From assembly GCA_033026295.1 (NCBI GenBank), contig CM065181.1, positions 9,209,001-9,273,000 of the forward strand: DNA of 64,000 bases. The letters are read 5' to 3'. The translations under genes were made by a program, and so were the position numbers. The notes under the pieces were generated by a model that searched no databases, was not told the origin of the DNA, and saw only the letters and a list, made by a program, of their open reading frames with translations. Source of the DNA: Channa striata (lineage: Eukaryota; Chordata; Actinopteri; Anabantiformes; Channidae). This document shows positions 25,141 through 36,980 of this stretch, piece by piece. Position 1 is the stretch's first letter. Every line of letters begins with the position of its first letter.

Positions 25141-26455
25141 GCATAAAATATACCAAAGTGAGATCAGATGTCTAGTCTTAAAGAAATCACGTTCAAACGT
25201 ATGGAGAACGGTCTTTTTTTTCCAAAATGTAACGCTGTATAAGTGGTTGTTAGAAACTTATAGACTGGCTATATTATATCACGTGGATTTCAGTAAGGGG
25301 TAGCTATTCATTATGAAAGCAAAAAAGGGTACGACGGAGACACGTTTTTAATCAGAAAGAATGTCTGCAAGAGCACTTTTGCTTTTCAAAGTCGGACTAC
25401 CAACAACCACCATGCAATCAAAAACAGCTGGACCCAGCAACAACAAAAGACAATCAGAAAATGTATACAAAGTTATAAATAAATAGGAATTCATGAGTGA
25501 CTAAGAGAAAATTCTTCATGTTGCTCTATAAACAATTTGATTAACCTTTCGTCATATGTTTCACTCATTTGCAAGCTGTGCAGCTAATTATAGCTGTATA
25601 TATAGATATACTGTACATTTCAACTCTCAGATCATCTTTCATATGTAGAACACCACAGAGACAACACTGACTTTTTAAAAATAGTTAGGGATTTTTTTCC
25701 CCAGAAACAGCACATTGTGCCCATTATAAATTGTGTCAGTGACATATTTGTACCAAGTTGGCAAAACTAAGTCTCAAAAACAAAGTATATGATAGGGTTA
25801 GGCACAACCGTGCTTTTAATTACTCAACATCAAAGTCAAGCGATAAATGACAGCCATTCAAGCAGATTTTAGGATTATGTTCATCTGTGGCTCATATACA
25901 CAAACACACAAGCAAAAACACTTCAAATGCAAATTAAGGCCTTGTCAATTTAATCATTGGTATTTGTAGGTATCAACAAATAGCAAAAGGAGAAGAACAA
26001 AATCTTTTAGGTCAAATTTGTTTTCAACAGGGCACGACCTCATATATTAGAAAAAAAACTTATAATATTATGTAATGACATAATATTTTTGCCACTTTAA
26101 AGTAGCAATTTTAAAAAAAGATACTGCCCTAGAGACTCTCAGGATGTATGGGACCCCGAAAATCTTAATAAATACTATCTCTAACCACCTTCTTATATTT
26201 AACAGGCTTTCAGTAAGAGACAAGATTACATGGAAACAAACCAACAGAATGTTTTTTGCTCTATTCAGTAACATTTCTGGCCACGTTGACATATCTTGTT
26301 GTCTATGCTTATCTAGTAAAACCATAAAACTCAACGAATGTTAACAGGCACAAAGAAAGACAGAATTATCAGAGGCTTAGCTGTTCCCTTAAACCACTTC
26401 TGGTGCCCTGTCCATCTTTAATAAGCAAGTAATGTCCAGTGTGTAAGCTACTTTT
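25141..26455. other. cbx3-nfe2l3 spacer, no gene seen
   Basis: The spacer is AT-rich. No RRM or glycine-rich coding exon of hnrnpa2b1 was seen on either strand, although that gene is expected here from mammalian synteny. No transposon was recognised. Confidence 0.6.
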
Positions 26456-26460
26456 CCAAT

Positions 26461-26466
26461 TTTATT
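26461..26466 (-). terminator. nfe2l3 poly(A) signal AATAAA
   Basis: A minus-strand AATAAA lies about 210 nt after the nfe2l3 stop codon, implying a short 3' UTR. Later signals cannot be excluded. Confidence 0.45.
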
Positions 26467-26675
26467 TACAGAAAATTTTGTTTGTTTAAAAGTTTTTTTT
26501 TTTGTTTTTTGTTGTTTTTTGGCAGGTTTTGCCGATTTAGGCTCCCAGTAGCTGTGAATCCACATACTTTTACAAAAGGAGATCCCAAAACCAAAGTCAG
26601 GCAAGTAAGTTCTGTAATATCCAAAAAAAGAAAAAAAACAAACAAAAAGCTCAAGTCTCAGCTGGCAATACAGGG

Positions 26676-29600
26676 TCATTGCTTTTTCTCCTTCTTTCTC
26701 TTGTCCGTTTTGTTTCCATTCGATGCAGAGACGGCAGGCCGTCTTACAGGCTGAACTACAACCCTCCCATTTGCTCCACACTGCAGGGTAAACCTCTCTG
26801 GGTTCAAGGGTTGTCCTGAATCATCCCTTAGAAGAGCCAGGACATCTCTGGTCAGTTGCTGAATCTGCTGGCCCACAGCACCCATCGTCTTGGCTGTAAG
26901 CTGTTTCTCCCTCAGTAACCTGTCTCTCTGAACTTGTAGCCTTTCCACCTCCTCCTGAAGCCCTGTGATAGCATCTAGTTTCCGTTTGCGGCAGTTTTGT
27001 GCTGCCAATTTATTCTTCCCCCGCCTGCGGATGTCTCTTAGTAGTGCCACCTGTGCAGAAGAGAAACCGTGACTGTCAAGAACGTCCAGGAACTCCTCCA
27101 CAGGCATGTTCACAATCTGCAGGACAGAGAAAGGAATGCACATAGCTCTGGCACGAATCTCATCTCGGCTCAGTTCTCTCTCTTCCAGCCTTGGCCCACT
27201 GTCATCGCTGAAAGTATCCTCCTGTATGCCTTTGTGGGGAAGGGTTACAGATGAGTGGTTGACAAAGGCTGGAGATGAGTAACTGTGGTCATGCCATACA
27301 CTTTCACTCAGATCAGTGGATGACCATGTTGTGGTGTAGTCCATGATGCCTTTTGAGGGGATTGAATCCGCCTCACTGCTGTAGCCTGTTGCTCCACACT
27401 CATCCTCACAGTATGAGCTAGATGATGATGATGATGACATCTCGGATGAGCCTGGATGAGTGAAGATTTATTTGTGTTACTAATTATGGTAATATGTACA
27501 ACATTTTTTTAACTCCTCACACCATTAATATACAGTTGAACCAACCTGGGGAAACTGGACCTCCAAAGCTGCTCTCCAGGGAGAGACCAGAGTCCGAGTC
27601 CAAGTCCTCAAGGACCTGTGGGTCAATGTTCTGAAAACAGCCCATCAGTTGAGTATCAATAGTGTCCAGGCTTTCTAAGCCTAGCTGATTGATCTGGTCA
27701 AATACCGCTTCATCCAGACAACCACCCAGTGTGCTCTGCGACGACACATTTCCAGTTAAATTACACACTGAAGCAAAGGGAAGAGCAGCCAGCCCCAGAG
27801 CCATCCCTGGTGAGGCACCTGAATGTGAGGAGCCTGTGGATTCCAGACGGAGGAGAGTTCTTTGTTGTTGGGTGACTGGTCCAGACCCAGCTCTTTCCAA
27901 TGCGACACCAAAGGTTCCAGTATTTGCTACCATAGCATCATGTAAACTAACATCCTGACTGATGGCACTGATGTCTGTGTCCGTAACAAGGGAATCCAAG
28001 TCCTAAACACAAGACATACATTTTAGTTTTACTTTATACTATATTGTAATGTTACCATAAAATTTTCAAGCCTACTGATGTTTTGTAATTTATGCATCTA
28101 CATTAGTTTTTGCAACATGGAATTGAGCCTTGTGTAATATTCCGACATCTGTAATAAACATGAGCAAACAACTTACATCAAGATCAGTGACAGACAGAGA
28201 GAGTAACGTGCTCCAGTGCTGGTCAATGTCAGTTGTAGGAGGAAGGTAGTGTCCTGGATCAGACAATGATGGGATGCCTTCTAGAAGACCCTGAAGCAGA
28301 TAAAACATACACAGAATACAGCATTAACACGGTAGTATAATGTTGGTAAAGCTACAAGCCAAATGTCGATTAAAGTATTTGTTAGCGTTAAAAGTCAGGA
28401 GGAAACTACTGAAAATATAATTCTATTATGAAACACTTTTAAAAAGCTGTCTGCATAGATTATAAGGAAAAGTTACAAGCATAAAGGCTTTTTCTGTGAG
28501 GCAGGTGTTACTAAACATGTATGTATGCACAATTGAAGTCATGAAGTCATGTGAGAATGTGCTTGTCTGTTTAGATTTTTTTCATTAGCATTGTCCATGA
28601 AAATATATACTTATGAATACTGTTTGTAGCTGCTTCCCAGAAAACAGGAACATTTATGCAACAGCTAATGAAGACAACTTTGATTAGAGGTTCATACCTC
28701 TTGTTCCAGCATAGAACTGTGAGCCAGCTGAGTAACTGCAATAGGTTCATCCTCCTCTTTAACATCATTTTCCTGTTATGACAAAGACAGGGAGACGAAG
28801 AAACGTGAAATACTGAATTGGAAAATGACAGGTAGGGGCAATGGTTCAGGTTAGAAGAGAAAAGAAAAACAATGAAATAACTGCCAAAGGCCTTATTAAT
28901 GAATTGTTTTGACTCCACAAAGAACATTACCCCAAACGTAACTGCCCCACCTCTGTATGTCTACATTCAGCTTCACATACTATAATCATCCTGCTAACTG
29001 TGGTTAAAGTGGGCTGTTTTATTATAATATCAGACTGTTGACTTAACCCTGGTGTAATTAACTCCTGATACAGATTTTAAAGTTGCAAACTGTCTGCCAC
29101 AAATACAACATCCTTGATATTGCCACATTGAGGAAGATAATTGATGATTATTATGGAATGCTAAAGGGTGTGGGGGTTGTGTTTCAAAACGAGAATGATT
29201 GCTGAATCATATTGTGCCTTAATGCTAGAGGCAAAAATATAGCCAATAAAGGCTATTCCACACCAGTACTGCTTAAGCTCTGTCTGGGCTTGTTGACTTT
29301 TAGAGAAGTAGCTTTTCCAGCTTCACCTGCCCAGTGAATCTACAAGTCTCTGTGTTGTGCTTTCCTTTACTTCTGTAAAGCGCAACATCTTGCCCAATAA
29401 TCAATTAAGCCTTAGCTTTTTTAGGACTGTAGAATAAAAAGATGTGTCAATAAGGAGCCTAGGAGGGGGGTTGTGTTCATATATGGATCAACGCTTTTGT
29501 GAAAGTAAATAGGGTGTGGGCTTAAGCCTTAATTTTCCCCCTTTGAAGCCCCACAGCTGGCAGCTGAGTCAGAAGAATGGGGATACAGTTACACAACTGC

Positions 29601-30903
29601 CCTCAGGACACAACATCCACCAAGCAGCTGTTACTAACCCTAGCTAGAAAAAGTGGGTCAATTGGAAAACCTAATTTAAAGGTTGGGGTGTGATTGAAGC
29701 CACTATTACATCTGATCAGTAATAACAGGTTGAAACTCTTAGCAAACGGGTTTTACCACTGCCTGGTGACCTGATGCACTAGTCTTACTTATGTATTTCA
29801 TTCCATTGTCCCATCTACACAGAGAGGGCCTAATGTGACCTGTGTGGCCCTGTGTGACAAGTTCATTACTGAGGGGTGACAGGTGCACCAGACAAGAGCT
29901 GAATACCTGTGGCGAAGTACATCCATCTAAACTATTTAATTTACTGGTTATCTAGAAATGCTAACTTTTTTTTAATGGCAAAGTTGTGCAGTGTTTAAAC
30001 AAATAGAACCAATTCCAATGGTGAATGAAAGTTGCCTAATCAAAAAAAGCTAAGTTAGCACAAACCATTATGGTCTATACAAAGTGAAAGTGAACGCACA
30101 TGTCAAGTTTCACCAACAGGTTATATATTCTGTTGTGGTTTCCTGGTGCATTGTGTAACTTTTTATGTTAAAAGAGAATAAGTTACTTGTTATTTTATAC
30201 AGAACACGGGTTGTTGCTGCTAGTTAGCTAGTGATAGCATTAGCTTTTATGTTAACCACAGAGGAGGTTTTAACTCTTATTATCACCTCAGTTAAGTATT
30301 TTGGCTAGCCAGCTACCGTATATGAAATATGTGCTTAACTGGCAGCAAAGTCCTAGTAACGGTACGCTTTATTAATCATACACTTGCCTCTTTGAGAAAA
30401 CCGAAGGCTTCAGTGCTACAAGGCCCTTCTCCGAGTTCTGGGGTTGTTTGGCACACTTCTTGGCCACTGCCAGGCAGGTGATCACAGTCATCAGTGGCTT
30501 CGTTTCCGGGGCCTTCTAACCCCGGGTTGGTGCCATTGGTGTTGCTGGATGATGGCCCACAGTCAGCATTGTCTGGGGTGGAAACCTGGTGCACCAGCCA
30601 TGCGTTCAGCTGTGTGGGGAATCGCAGGGAGCCCAGGGTCCTCACCTCGTCAAGTAGCCGCCGACTTGCAAAGAAATGGTCCAATTCGGGACATTTTGGA
30701 TGCACACCGTATCCGTCAAGAGTGTCTCTCAAAATATGAAAAGGTGTCTGGATGTAGGCTGAGCTTGGACCTAAGTTAATATCTATCAGAGGAGTATAAT
30801 AGCCGCTCAAGTAGCTGTCGATATCCACACGAACTCCAATCAAACTGAGTAAGATCGTTAACTGTATTAGGCCTTCTGTGAAGTATTTTTTCGCGATTTG
30901 CAT
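26676..30903 (-). CDS. nfe2l3: CNC-bZIP transcription factor NFE2L3 (Nrf3), five coding exons
   Basis: Coding exons, 5' to 3': 30903-30388, 28772-28698, 28290-28177, 28002-27546, 27451-26676. They total 1938 nt (645 aa; human NFE2L3 694). The N-terminus has an uncleaved hydrophobic ER anchor (LIQLTILLSLIGVRVDID, about residues 12-29) and a conserved luminal block (LGPSSAYIQTPFHILRDTLD; WLVHQVS). Exon 4 carries ISQDVSLHDA, an N-glycosylation-type NLTGNVS and the DSDSGLSLES phosphodegron-like motif. A polyserine run starts exon 5. The CNC domain is at about 481-526 (LSRDEIRARAMCIPFSV), the basic region at 527-547 (RRRGKNKLAAQNCRKRKLD), then a leucine zipper. Family knowledge: ER-retained, proteolytically released, dimerises with small Maf on ARE/MARE sites. 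The first intron appears to use a GC donor. The N-terminus is also close to NFE2L1, but the DLG-like acidic block of NFE2L1 is absent and synteny with cbx3-snx10 supports NFE2L3. Confidence 0.93.
28773..30387 (-). other. nfe2l3: nfe2l3 intron 1 with non-canonical GC donor
   Basis: This 1615-bp intron begins AAAGAG|GCAAGTG and ends ATAACAG|GAAAAT. The GC donor keeps phase 0 into exon 2, and apart from the T-to-C change it matches the donor consensus fully. An alternative in-frame GT donor six bases downstream (AGT|GTATGA) would add Ala-Ser. The intron holds no other exon that I can see, but does contain an ARE/NF-E2-type site. Confidence 0.6.
29563..29571 (-). promoter_or_regulatory. ARE / NF-E2-type site in nfe2l3 intron 1
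   Basis: GCTGAGTCA on the plus strand reads TGACTCAGC on the minus strand, a full match to the ARE core TGACNNNGC and to half of a Maf recognition element. It lies in the first intron of a gene whose product is expected to bind this motif with small Maf proteins. Function is inferred. Confidence 0.4.
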
Positions 30904-31340
30904 TTTTTAAATACTTTCAGAACTGCATATAATTGTGAAACCCTGACCCAACAGTTCCCCTTTCCCAAATGGACAAAGGAAAAGGCTTAACAAAAGAGCA
31001 CGCCTTCCCCTGTCAGACAAAGAGGTCTGCCTGTACCGGCGAAATCGTTACGGCTATGCTAGCTGTTAGCAGTTAGCTATCAGCTTTAATTACCGGTTAA
31101 GGGAATCTCTTGGTGTAGACATGGCGAACACGTTCTAGTTCAGTCCCTTATGGCGGAGAAATAATTCGTCGACGACACCGAACTAGAAAAACCTTCCGGG
31201 CGTTGCAAATTAAAGTGAAAATGACACATCTGTAAAGTGCTGTTACCTTGGAGCGCTGCTACTGGGAGAACTTCGTTTCAGATTTGCATAACTCGTGCGG
31301 ATTGGACTGACGCGTTAACCGAAATAGAAAGTAGTTGGAC
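30904..31340 (-). promoter_or_regulatory. Probable nfe2l3 5' UTR / promoter region
   Basis: This is the sequence directly upstream of the nfe2l3 start codon, with several CpGs (GCGAACACGTTC, TTCGTCGACGACACC, GACGCGTTAACCG) against AT-rich surroundings. No TATA box or defined transcription start is visible. The assignment rests on position and composition. Confidence 0.4.
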
Positions 31341-32430
31341 AATAAGAATGTCACTTTTACTATACACCAATGAGAGCAAGGGACGGCTCCTAGCCCAGCC
31401 CCTAGCCCCCACCCATACACAAGCTAAAATATTATTTTCGTGAAAAATAGTAGAATTTGACCAAAATCAAGAAATCAAGAAAATAATACAAATAAAAAAG
31501 TGTTTTTGTAGTACTAATCTTGCACTCAACAGTTTGTTGGTTCCAAAGAGATGTCTCCTGCTCACGTTAAAGGCTGTAGTTCCCTGACGTTTGTGCTACT
31601 GACCTGCATTTGCCATGTTTGGTCTAGTGGGGAGTGACATGAACTTGTTTTCGACCAACTCTCACAGAAAGGAAGTGCAGCCATCTACAGCACACGCCTG
31701 ATTATCCACTGGATACCTGAAACAGACTGGTTGCTACTTCCGTCACGCTTGTTGTTGGACAGTGTGTTAATTCACACATTCCACTCTAGGCAAATGTAGG
31801 CTACTTAACAAAGTAATGTATGTGTTTTATGTATCCATATGTAAAATAACTTACTTTACAATTAACTTAAAAGATAGTCACTGTTATAGAGTAAACTGCC
31901 CTTAATTAATACAAATAAATTACCCACTCCATTTTCAATAATAAAATCCCCGTAGATCACAAATAAATATTACTGTAATAGGTAAGAGCAATCAAAACCA
32001 GACAACTTTACATTTTAATACTATTATTGTTTTGGATAAACCAAAAGTGTTCAGACGCTGAATAATGCACAGGCTTCCCCTACTGTACCATTATCAAATT
32101 GTTTCTGGGCAAGTAAAGAATCTTGATGCTTTATATAAATCCCCCACTAATCATTCTGATTAAAATAAGAGGCAGATGGAGTGTGTTATGTTTCTCTGTG
32201 GTCTATCTTTTCATCTCAAAAAGGCCAAAACTTGTATGGGTGTATCAAGGAAATACCAATAAGGATAATTTTATAATACTCTCTGCTCTGATACACATAA
32301 AAAATTGGGAAATCTGTTTGACCTGAAAAAGTCTTGTTTACATGTTGTTATCCAAGGCCTATACAGGCTTACGTCAGTGGCGTGATTTGGAACAGCCTTG
32401 AGTTTAATCAAAAGAACAAAACGCACACTT
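31341..32430. other. AT-rich intergenic sequence, nothing recognised
   Basis: No open frame with family resemblance, no structured repeat and no convincing regulatory cluster was seen. Confidence 0.6.
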
Positions 32431-32438
32431 TCTGCAAC

Positions 32439-32466
32439 TTTATTTATTGAGAAAGAACACAATAAA
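32439..32466. terminator. Convergent poly(A) signals
   Basis: Two overlapping minus-strand AATAAA hexamers (32439-32448) lie 12 bp from a plus-strand AATAAA (32461-32466). On the minus strand the hexamers are followed by a GU-rich stretch (GTGTGCGTTTTGTTC), the arrangement of a real cleavage/polyadenylation site. A minus-strand transcript, perhaps from the promoter at 35.4 kb, probably ends here. Confidence 0.4.
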
Positions 32467-33014
32467 ATGCATACAGCATGCATCCAACTGGTAGAAAGCA
32501 CTCTTCTTGCAAAGTAAAAATACCAAAGTAGAATGTAGAAAAGTCACATGAAAGGTATTCTCATGTTTTTGTTTTGTTTTTAACAGACATTTTAACATGA
32601 AAACAGCATTTAAATGTTTATTGATTTCATACTGATTTACTAAAAAAAGCAATAATGCATTATAAAAACCTTAACTGACTCTACAGCAAGTGACAAAATG
32701 TATTTTTCATCTTATTGGAATCATTAGAAGAATGTCTATATATGTTGTAATTGAGATTTGACATACTATATTGTTGTTTAATTTATGTTATGTCTTTAAA
32801 TTTTCCGTTGTATTGATATTTTGTTTATTTTATTGTTTATTTGTTTGGATCTACTAAGAGTCCATTATATGGATCTGTGTGTGTAAAGTATAAAGTAAAA
32901 GAAAGTCAAAATAAATGTTAAAGCTTGGCTATGGCAAAACTCTTTATATGGTCTATGTAAAATCATAATCTTCAAAGTTGTGGTAGCTGTCAGACAACTG
33001 TAGTGTTCTTACAG

Positions 33015-33240
33015 TAAATCTTACATTATTCTCCATCTTTAGATCTTCAACAGACCTTTGGAGCCCTTCCTGCATTAATAATCACCCAGTGTCCAAGAAA
33101 CCTGCAATCACAGGACTCACTGACTACAGGCCCATATTTTCAAAGTCTTTGAGAGACTTATGCTGAACAACCTAACGGACATCACAGGACCCCTGCTGGA
33201 CTACCTGCAGTTTGCTGAAAAAACGGCAGTGTTGTCAAAG
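33015..33240 (+). pseudogene. Non-LTR retrotransposon reverse transcriptase fragment
   Basis: The plus strand encodes PVSKKPAITGLTDYRP and then, after a frameshift, FERLMLNNLTDITGPLLDYL followed by QFAEKTAV. This is the fingers region of the reverse transcriptase of teleost LINEs, whose usual form is KP...LNDYRPIALTS-VMK-FERLVL..HLKDITGPLLDPLQFAYR. The intervening residues of the family motif are lost, the frame is broken, and the catalytic YADD region is absent. It is an old, dead 5'-truncated or deleted copy. Confidence 0.8.
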
Positions 33241-33349
33241 CTACTTTTAGCTTCGCAACCAATTCCTCAATCTTCATTTCATCATCTCACAATGCAACAA
33301 CTAACAACCGAAGTATTGAACACCCTACAATTGACAATGTCTTTGTGCT

Positions 33350-33622
33350 TATCCACTCATTCACCCATTATCGTTATTCACTTATCCTGCTTAGGCTCAC
33401 GGGGGGAAGCCTATCCCAGCTGTCACTGGGCAAGAGGCAGGGTACACTCGCACAGTTCGCAAGTCTTTTTCAGCGCCAACACAGAGAGACATACAAAACT
33501 ATTCACATTCACACCTACAGGCAATTTAGAATAACCAATTATTTAGGAGGAAAGAGGAATATCGGAGAAAACACACGTAAGCATGTGAAGAACCTGCAAA
33601 GTCCTAGACAGTCCTAGACCCT
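33350..33622 (+). repeat. Degraded teleost interspersed repeat (LINE-associated type)
   Basis: Segments such as GAAGCCTATCCCAGCTGTCA, TGGGCAAGAGGCAGGGTACA, TCACATTCACACCTACAGGC and AATTTAGAATAACCAATTA match the widespread fish repeat that encodes no protein and often lies near LINE 3' ends. It starts about 110 bp after the reverse transcriptase fragment, so both may derive from one insertion. It ends with a small direct repeat, GTCCTAGACA. Confidence 0.65.
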
Positions 33623-35250
33623 ATGTGAGGTGCAAGCACTAATCCCTCCACTGTGCTGCTGATTTGTCATAATTTAAACAAAATTTGATACAAAAATGTC
33701 CTGTGCCAAAAAAAGCCCTCTGGTTTATGTCACAAACAAACAAAAAACACAATAAAACACCAACTATTCATGGAAAACTGTGAAGATCCAAAGTGGGGTC
33801 CAGGTAGGGTGTGCAACTAAGCAGGATTTCTCACATAGCCTGGTAACATTCGTGAATAAATAACCCATGACTAATTGAGGTCTATATTCAAATTTGCTTT
33901 AAAAATAGGATTTAAACAACTTAAAACTACAGTCAAAAATTGACAAAAAGTGGCAGTCAAGCGCCCTGGAATCTCAGTACACCAGTTTGTCAAGCTCCTG
34001 ACATTTGCTAAAAACAGATGAGTTATCATCCTCCAAACAGTGATAAGTCTGCATAAACAGAAGCTAAAACAACTGGCTTCTGGTAGAGGTAACAGAACTG
34101 AACGCTCAAAAGTGGATACGACAATAGACTTCCCAGTCGACACTCAAGTACTCAAATACTGCTAATGTAAAGTCAGCACTTGAACTTTAAAGTTAAAATC
34201 CAATTTCGAGTACAGAGTACAGAGTCAAAACAAAAATGTATCCTCAGACACATAGTTTGGAACTGCAGAGTAGACTAAGTTAAGAACACTCTCTCTAAAT
34301 GCTCGTTGTACTTATGGAAAATAACCACAAGTGTCCTTGGGCATAACACAGTGAACCGAGTGGCTTCAACATTAGTGTTTATAAAAATGGATAAATGAGA
34401 GGCAAAATGTACAGTCTTTGTATGTTCATGTAGAGATGAGCTACTTAAGTAAAATAATTTGTTGTCGCTATTATTTCCCATTACCAATTGTTGTCTTTTA
34501 TTAGGCTTCTATTTATTTTGAGAGCCACTTGAATCTAGAATCACATACTTTGCAAACATGACAAACAAAGCTAAGGTAGTTGCTGAAGGCTGTAACAGGA
34601 GCATACGTTATCTGGCTCAATTGCGCCTCTCGCAGGCCAAATTGTGGTAACGTATTTGATCAACCATTTTAACTAGTTTTTCCACTAGTGACATACATTT
34701 GACCTAAATATATATGTATGACATATATAAATACACATTGGCATTACGTCATCCTATGCAATCTGAGAATAAGTCTCTATTTTCCTAATATGAAATATTT
34801 ATACTGTACACACAGATTGTGTGTATGGCACAGAATCATACAGATGCCTATAAATGTGTACTAACTACAATTAGTGGGTGTAACATGTCTAGTCTAACTC
34901 AACAAAATCAGCACACTGCCTACGGGACATTACACACAACCTTTCTGCAGAATAGCAACAGATCTAGCACGGACAGTGCAAGCGTGCTGCAGGGCTTATC
35001 TCAACTCAGGCTACACCTCACTAGGACGCAGCCGCACATTGTTACAGACCCACTGCGATAATCTAACATTCACACATAGGCAAGTACACAGCCTAGTCCA
35101 TCACCAAGTGGAAGTGTTGCGTCACCGCGTCCTAAACTGTTTATGCTCGGTGTCAGTCTTGCAATAACAAAAACTTCTTGAAAATAACAAGGCGGTCCGT
35201 CACGAGATTTACACACAGACGTGTTGGCCCCGGCAAATCCAGCGTCTAAA
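33623..35250. other. Unassigned sequence, possible non-coding transcript body
   Basis: Short open frames exist on both strands (for example minus 33871-34143 and 35070-35258), but none shows a family motif or codon bias. The sequence lies between an orphan promoter-like region (35.4 kb) and minus-strand poly(A) signals (32.4 kb). If transcribed, it is most likely a long non-coding RNA. Confidence 0.35.
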
Positions 35251-35399
35251 CGCTTCAAATCGCATCGCTTTAAAAAGCTGTGACGAAGTAATCTTCACCA
35301 ATTGATCGGACGCCAGCGTGAAGTCTTTTGATTAATCCACAAGTATTTTCATAACGATGTGAAACACATTTAAATCAACTTTGTGAAGTTCTGACAGAT

Positions 35400-35565
35400 T
35401 TATTGCAAGAGAGCTCTTAAATCAGTCCCACACGCTCCTTTGAGGACGAAGCTGATTGGACGAGTTATGCGTGACGTGTGGGAGGGGGATAGTGCGCTTG
35501 CGCAAATATTTGGGTCCCTGCAAAGGCTCATGGGAAACTTGAGGGAACTCGAGCCTCCTTGTATA
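35400..35565. promoter_or_regulatory. Orphan housekeeping-type promoter with NRF1 palindrome
   Basis: The palindromic NRF1-type site TGCGCTTGCGCA lies at 35493-35504. Around it are an inverted CCAAT box (GATTGGACG), a CRE-like TGACGTG and, on the minus strand, TTTCCCATGAGCCTTTGCAG, which resembles a ZNF143-type site. This combination is typical of TATA-less promoters of broadly expressed genes. No coding gene starts here on either strand as far as I can see. Confidence 0.45.
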
Positions 35566-36380
35566 AGATTACTTTGTTGTTAATATGTTTTTTTTTTATT
35601 TGAAGATTCAAAGTAGTTCACACGAAGGCTAGTTTCATAGACATCTGGACACCAGGAACCTGACACTCACAATTTTTTACTTTATTTTAGATGTGTTTTT
35701 ACAATAACCTAGTTGTTTTTGAGACAGAAATGACACCTTCTTTTAAAGTGTATGTGAATTCATAAATTACAGCGTGTGTCGGGTTGGTAACGCATGGATA
35801 AACAACTTCAAATAATATTATTCAATTATGACTGTGCCTACTCTAAATGTAACTCATTTAATAAATGGCCTTTCAATACAATTTGATTCTTTAAAGTTGT
35901 CTTATATAATTAGTATTAATAGAACTTATTATAGCCAAAATATGTTTTGTTCTAAAACGGCCTTGTTCTAAAAATCTTCTCACCAAAAATACCATTTGAC
36001 CTATAAAACAAATTTAGCAGCTTTTTATAAAGTTCAATTCTTCTCTTCTCCCAAAACAGCAAACTATCAGGGTTAGAATAAACGTTATGGATGAAAAATG
36101 TTTAACAATTCCTACCCAAATTATTATGATAATATTATAACAAGGTATGGTTTTTTGATCACATTTAAAAAATATTATTCTCCATAAATAAGCTGTATTT
36201 AATTCCTAATCAGGGTTTAAACATTTCCTAAAAAGGGGCAAACATAAAATTAGTATCGAATTAAAATATATTATTTTAAATGTAAAATATAAAATTATTT
36301 CTTTTAACAGAATTATTTCGCACTCCCAAATGTAAATGTATTTCCACAGTGTGTCTGTGCTCAGCAGCACAGTGTGTGTG
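35566..36380. other. AT-rich spacer, nothing recognised
   Basis: The sequence is very AT-rich with no gene, no clear repeat family and no regulatory cluster that I can support. Confidence 0.6.
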
Positions 36381-36399
36381 AATGAGGGTGTGTGTGGGT

Positions 36400-36660
36400 G
36401 TGTGTGAACGGGTTCCACCGCGGAGCTCTGTCCTCCAGAGAGCAAAACAACCGACTGGCTGTTCTCTGCCTCTGGACCCCGTCGCGGCTTGATTGACATC
36501 TGCATTCAGCCAATCAAATAAGCCAACCACAATCCTTTCTTCCTAGTGGTTCACCGTTGCTGCCTCAGCAGCTAATCATAGAGCTTAAATTGCCATAAAA
36601 GTTGGGACGTCCCTTCTGACAGACTCTGGCGCCCCCCAGCGGAGGTATATGAATACAACT
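36400..36660 (+). promoter_or_regulatory. CpG-containing promoter-like block
   Basis: This island of higher GC (CCACCGCGGAGC, CCCCGTCGCGGC) is followed by two close CCAAT-type boxes (AGCCAATCAAATAAGCCAAC, about 36508-36527). Next come homeodomain-like GCTAATCATA and a TATA-like CATAAAAG at about 36595. The order CCAAT then TATA about 70 bp later suits a plus-strand promoter, but no gene was found downstream. Confidence 0.35.
36627..36642 (-). promoter_or_regulatory. CTCF-like site, minus orientation
   Basis: TGGCGCCCCCCAGCGG reads CCGCTGGGGGGCGCCA on the minus strand and matches most of the CTCF core consensus CCASYAGRKGGCRS. It forms a divergent pair with the site at 36981. Confidence 0.4.
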
Positions 36661-36980
36661 TTATTTCGAGCTTGTTCTTTGCAAAATGAGGTTTATAAAC
36701 AATAATAATAAATCCATGTTATTTCTTCTTTTCATTGTTGATACAAACTTTTCTAAATTATGTGTTGCACTAGTCTATAGGAAACTGGCTTCTTTGTGCT
36801 TGTCAAGTGAGCAGAGTTTCTGTTTTCCTGTATTATAAAAAATAATTATTTTACTGACAGTAGCTTATTACCACTCTAAGTCATGTTAGACACAATATTA
36901 AACAACATTTGTTAATGTTTTCAATCTGTAAAATTATAAATATATGCAAACTCTGCCCAAAAATATTAAACACGCAATTG

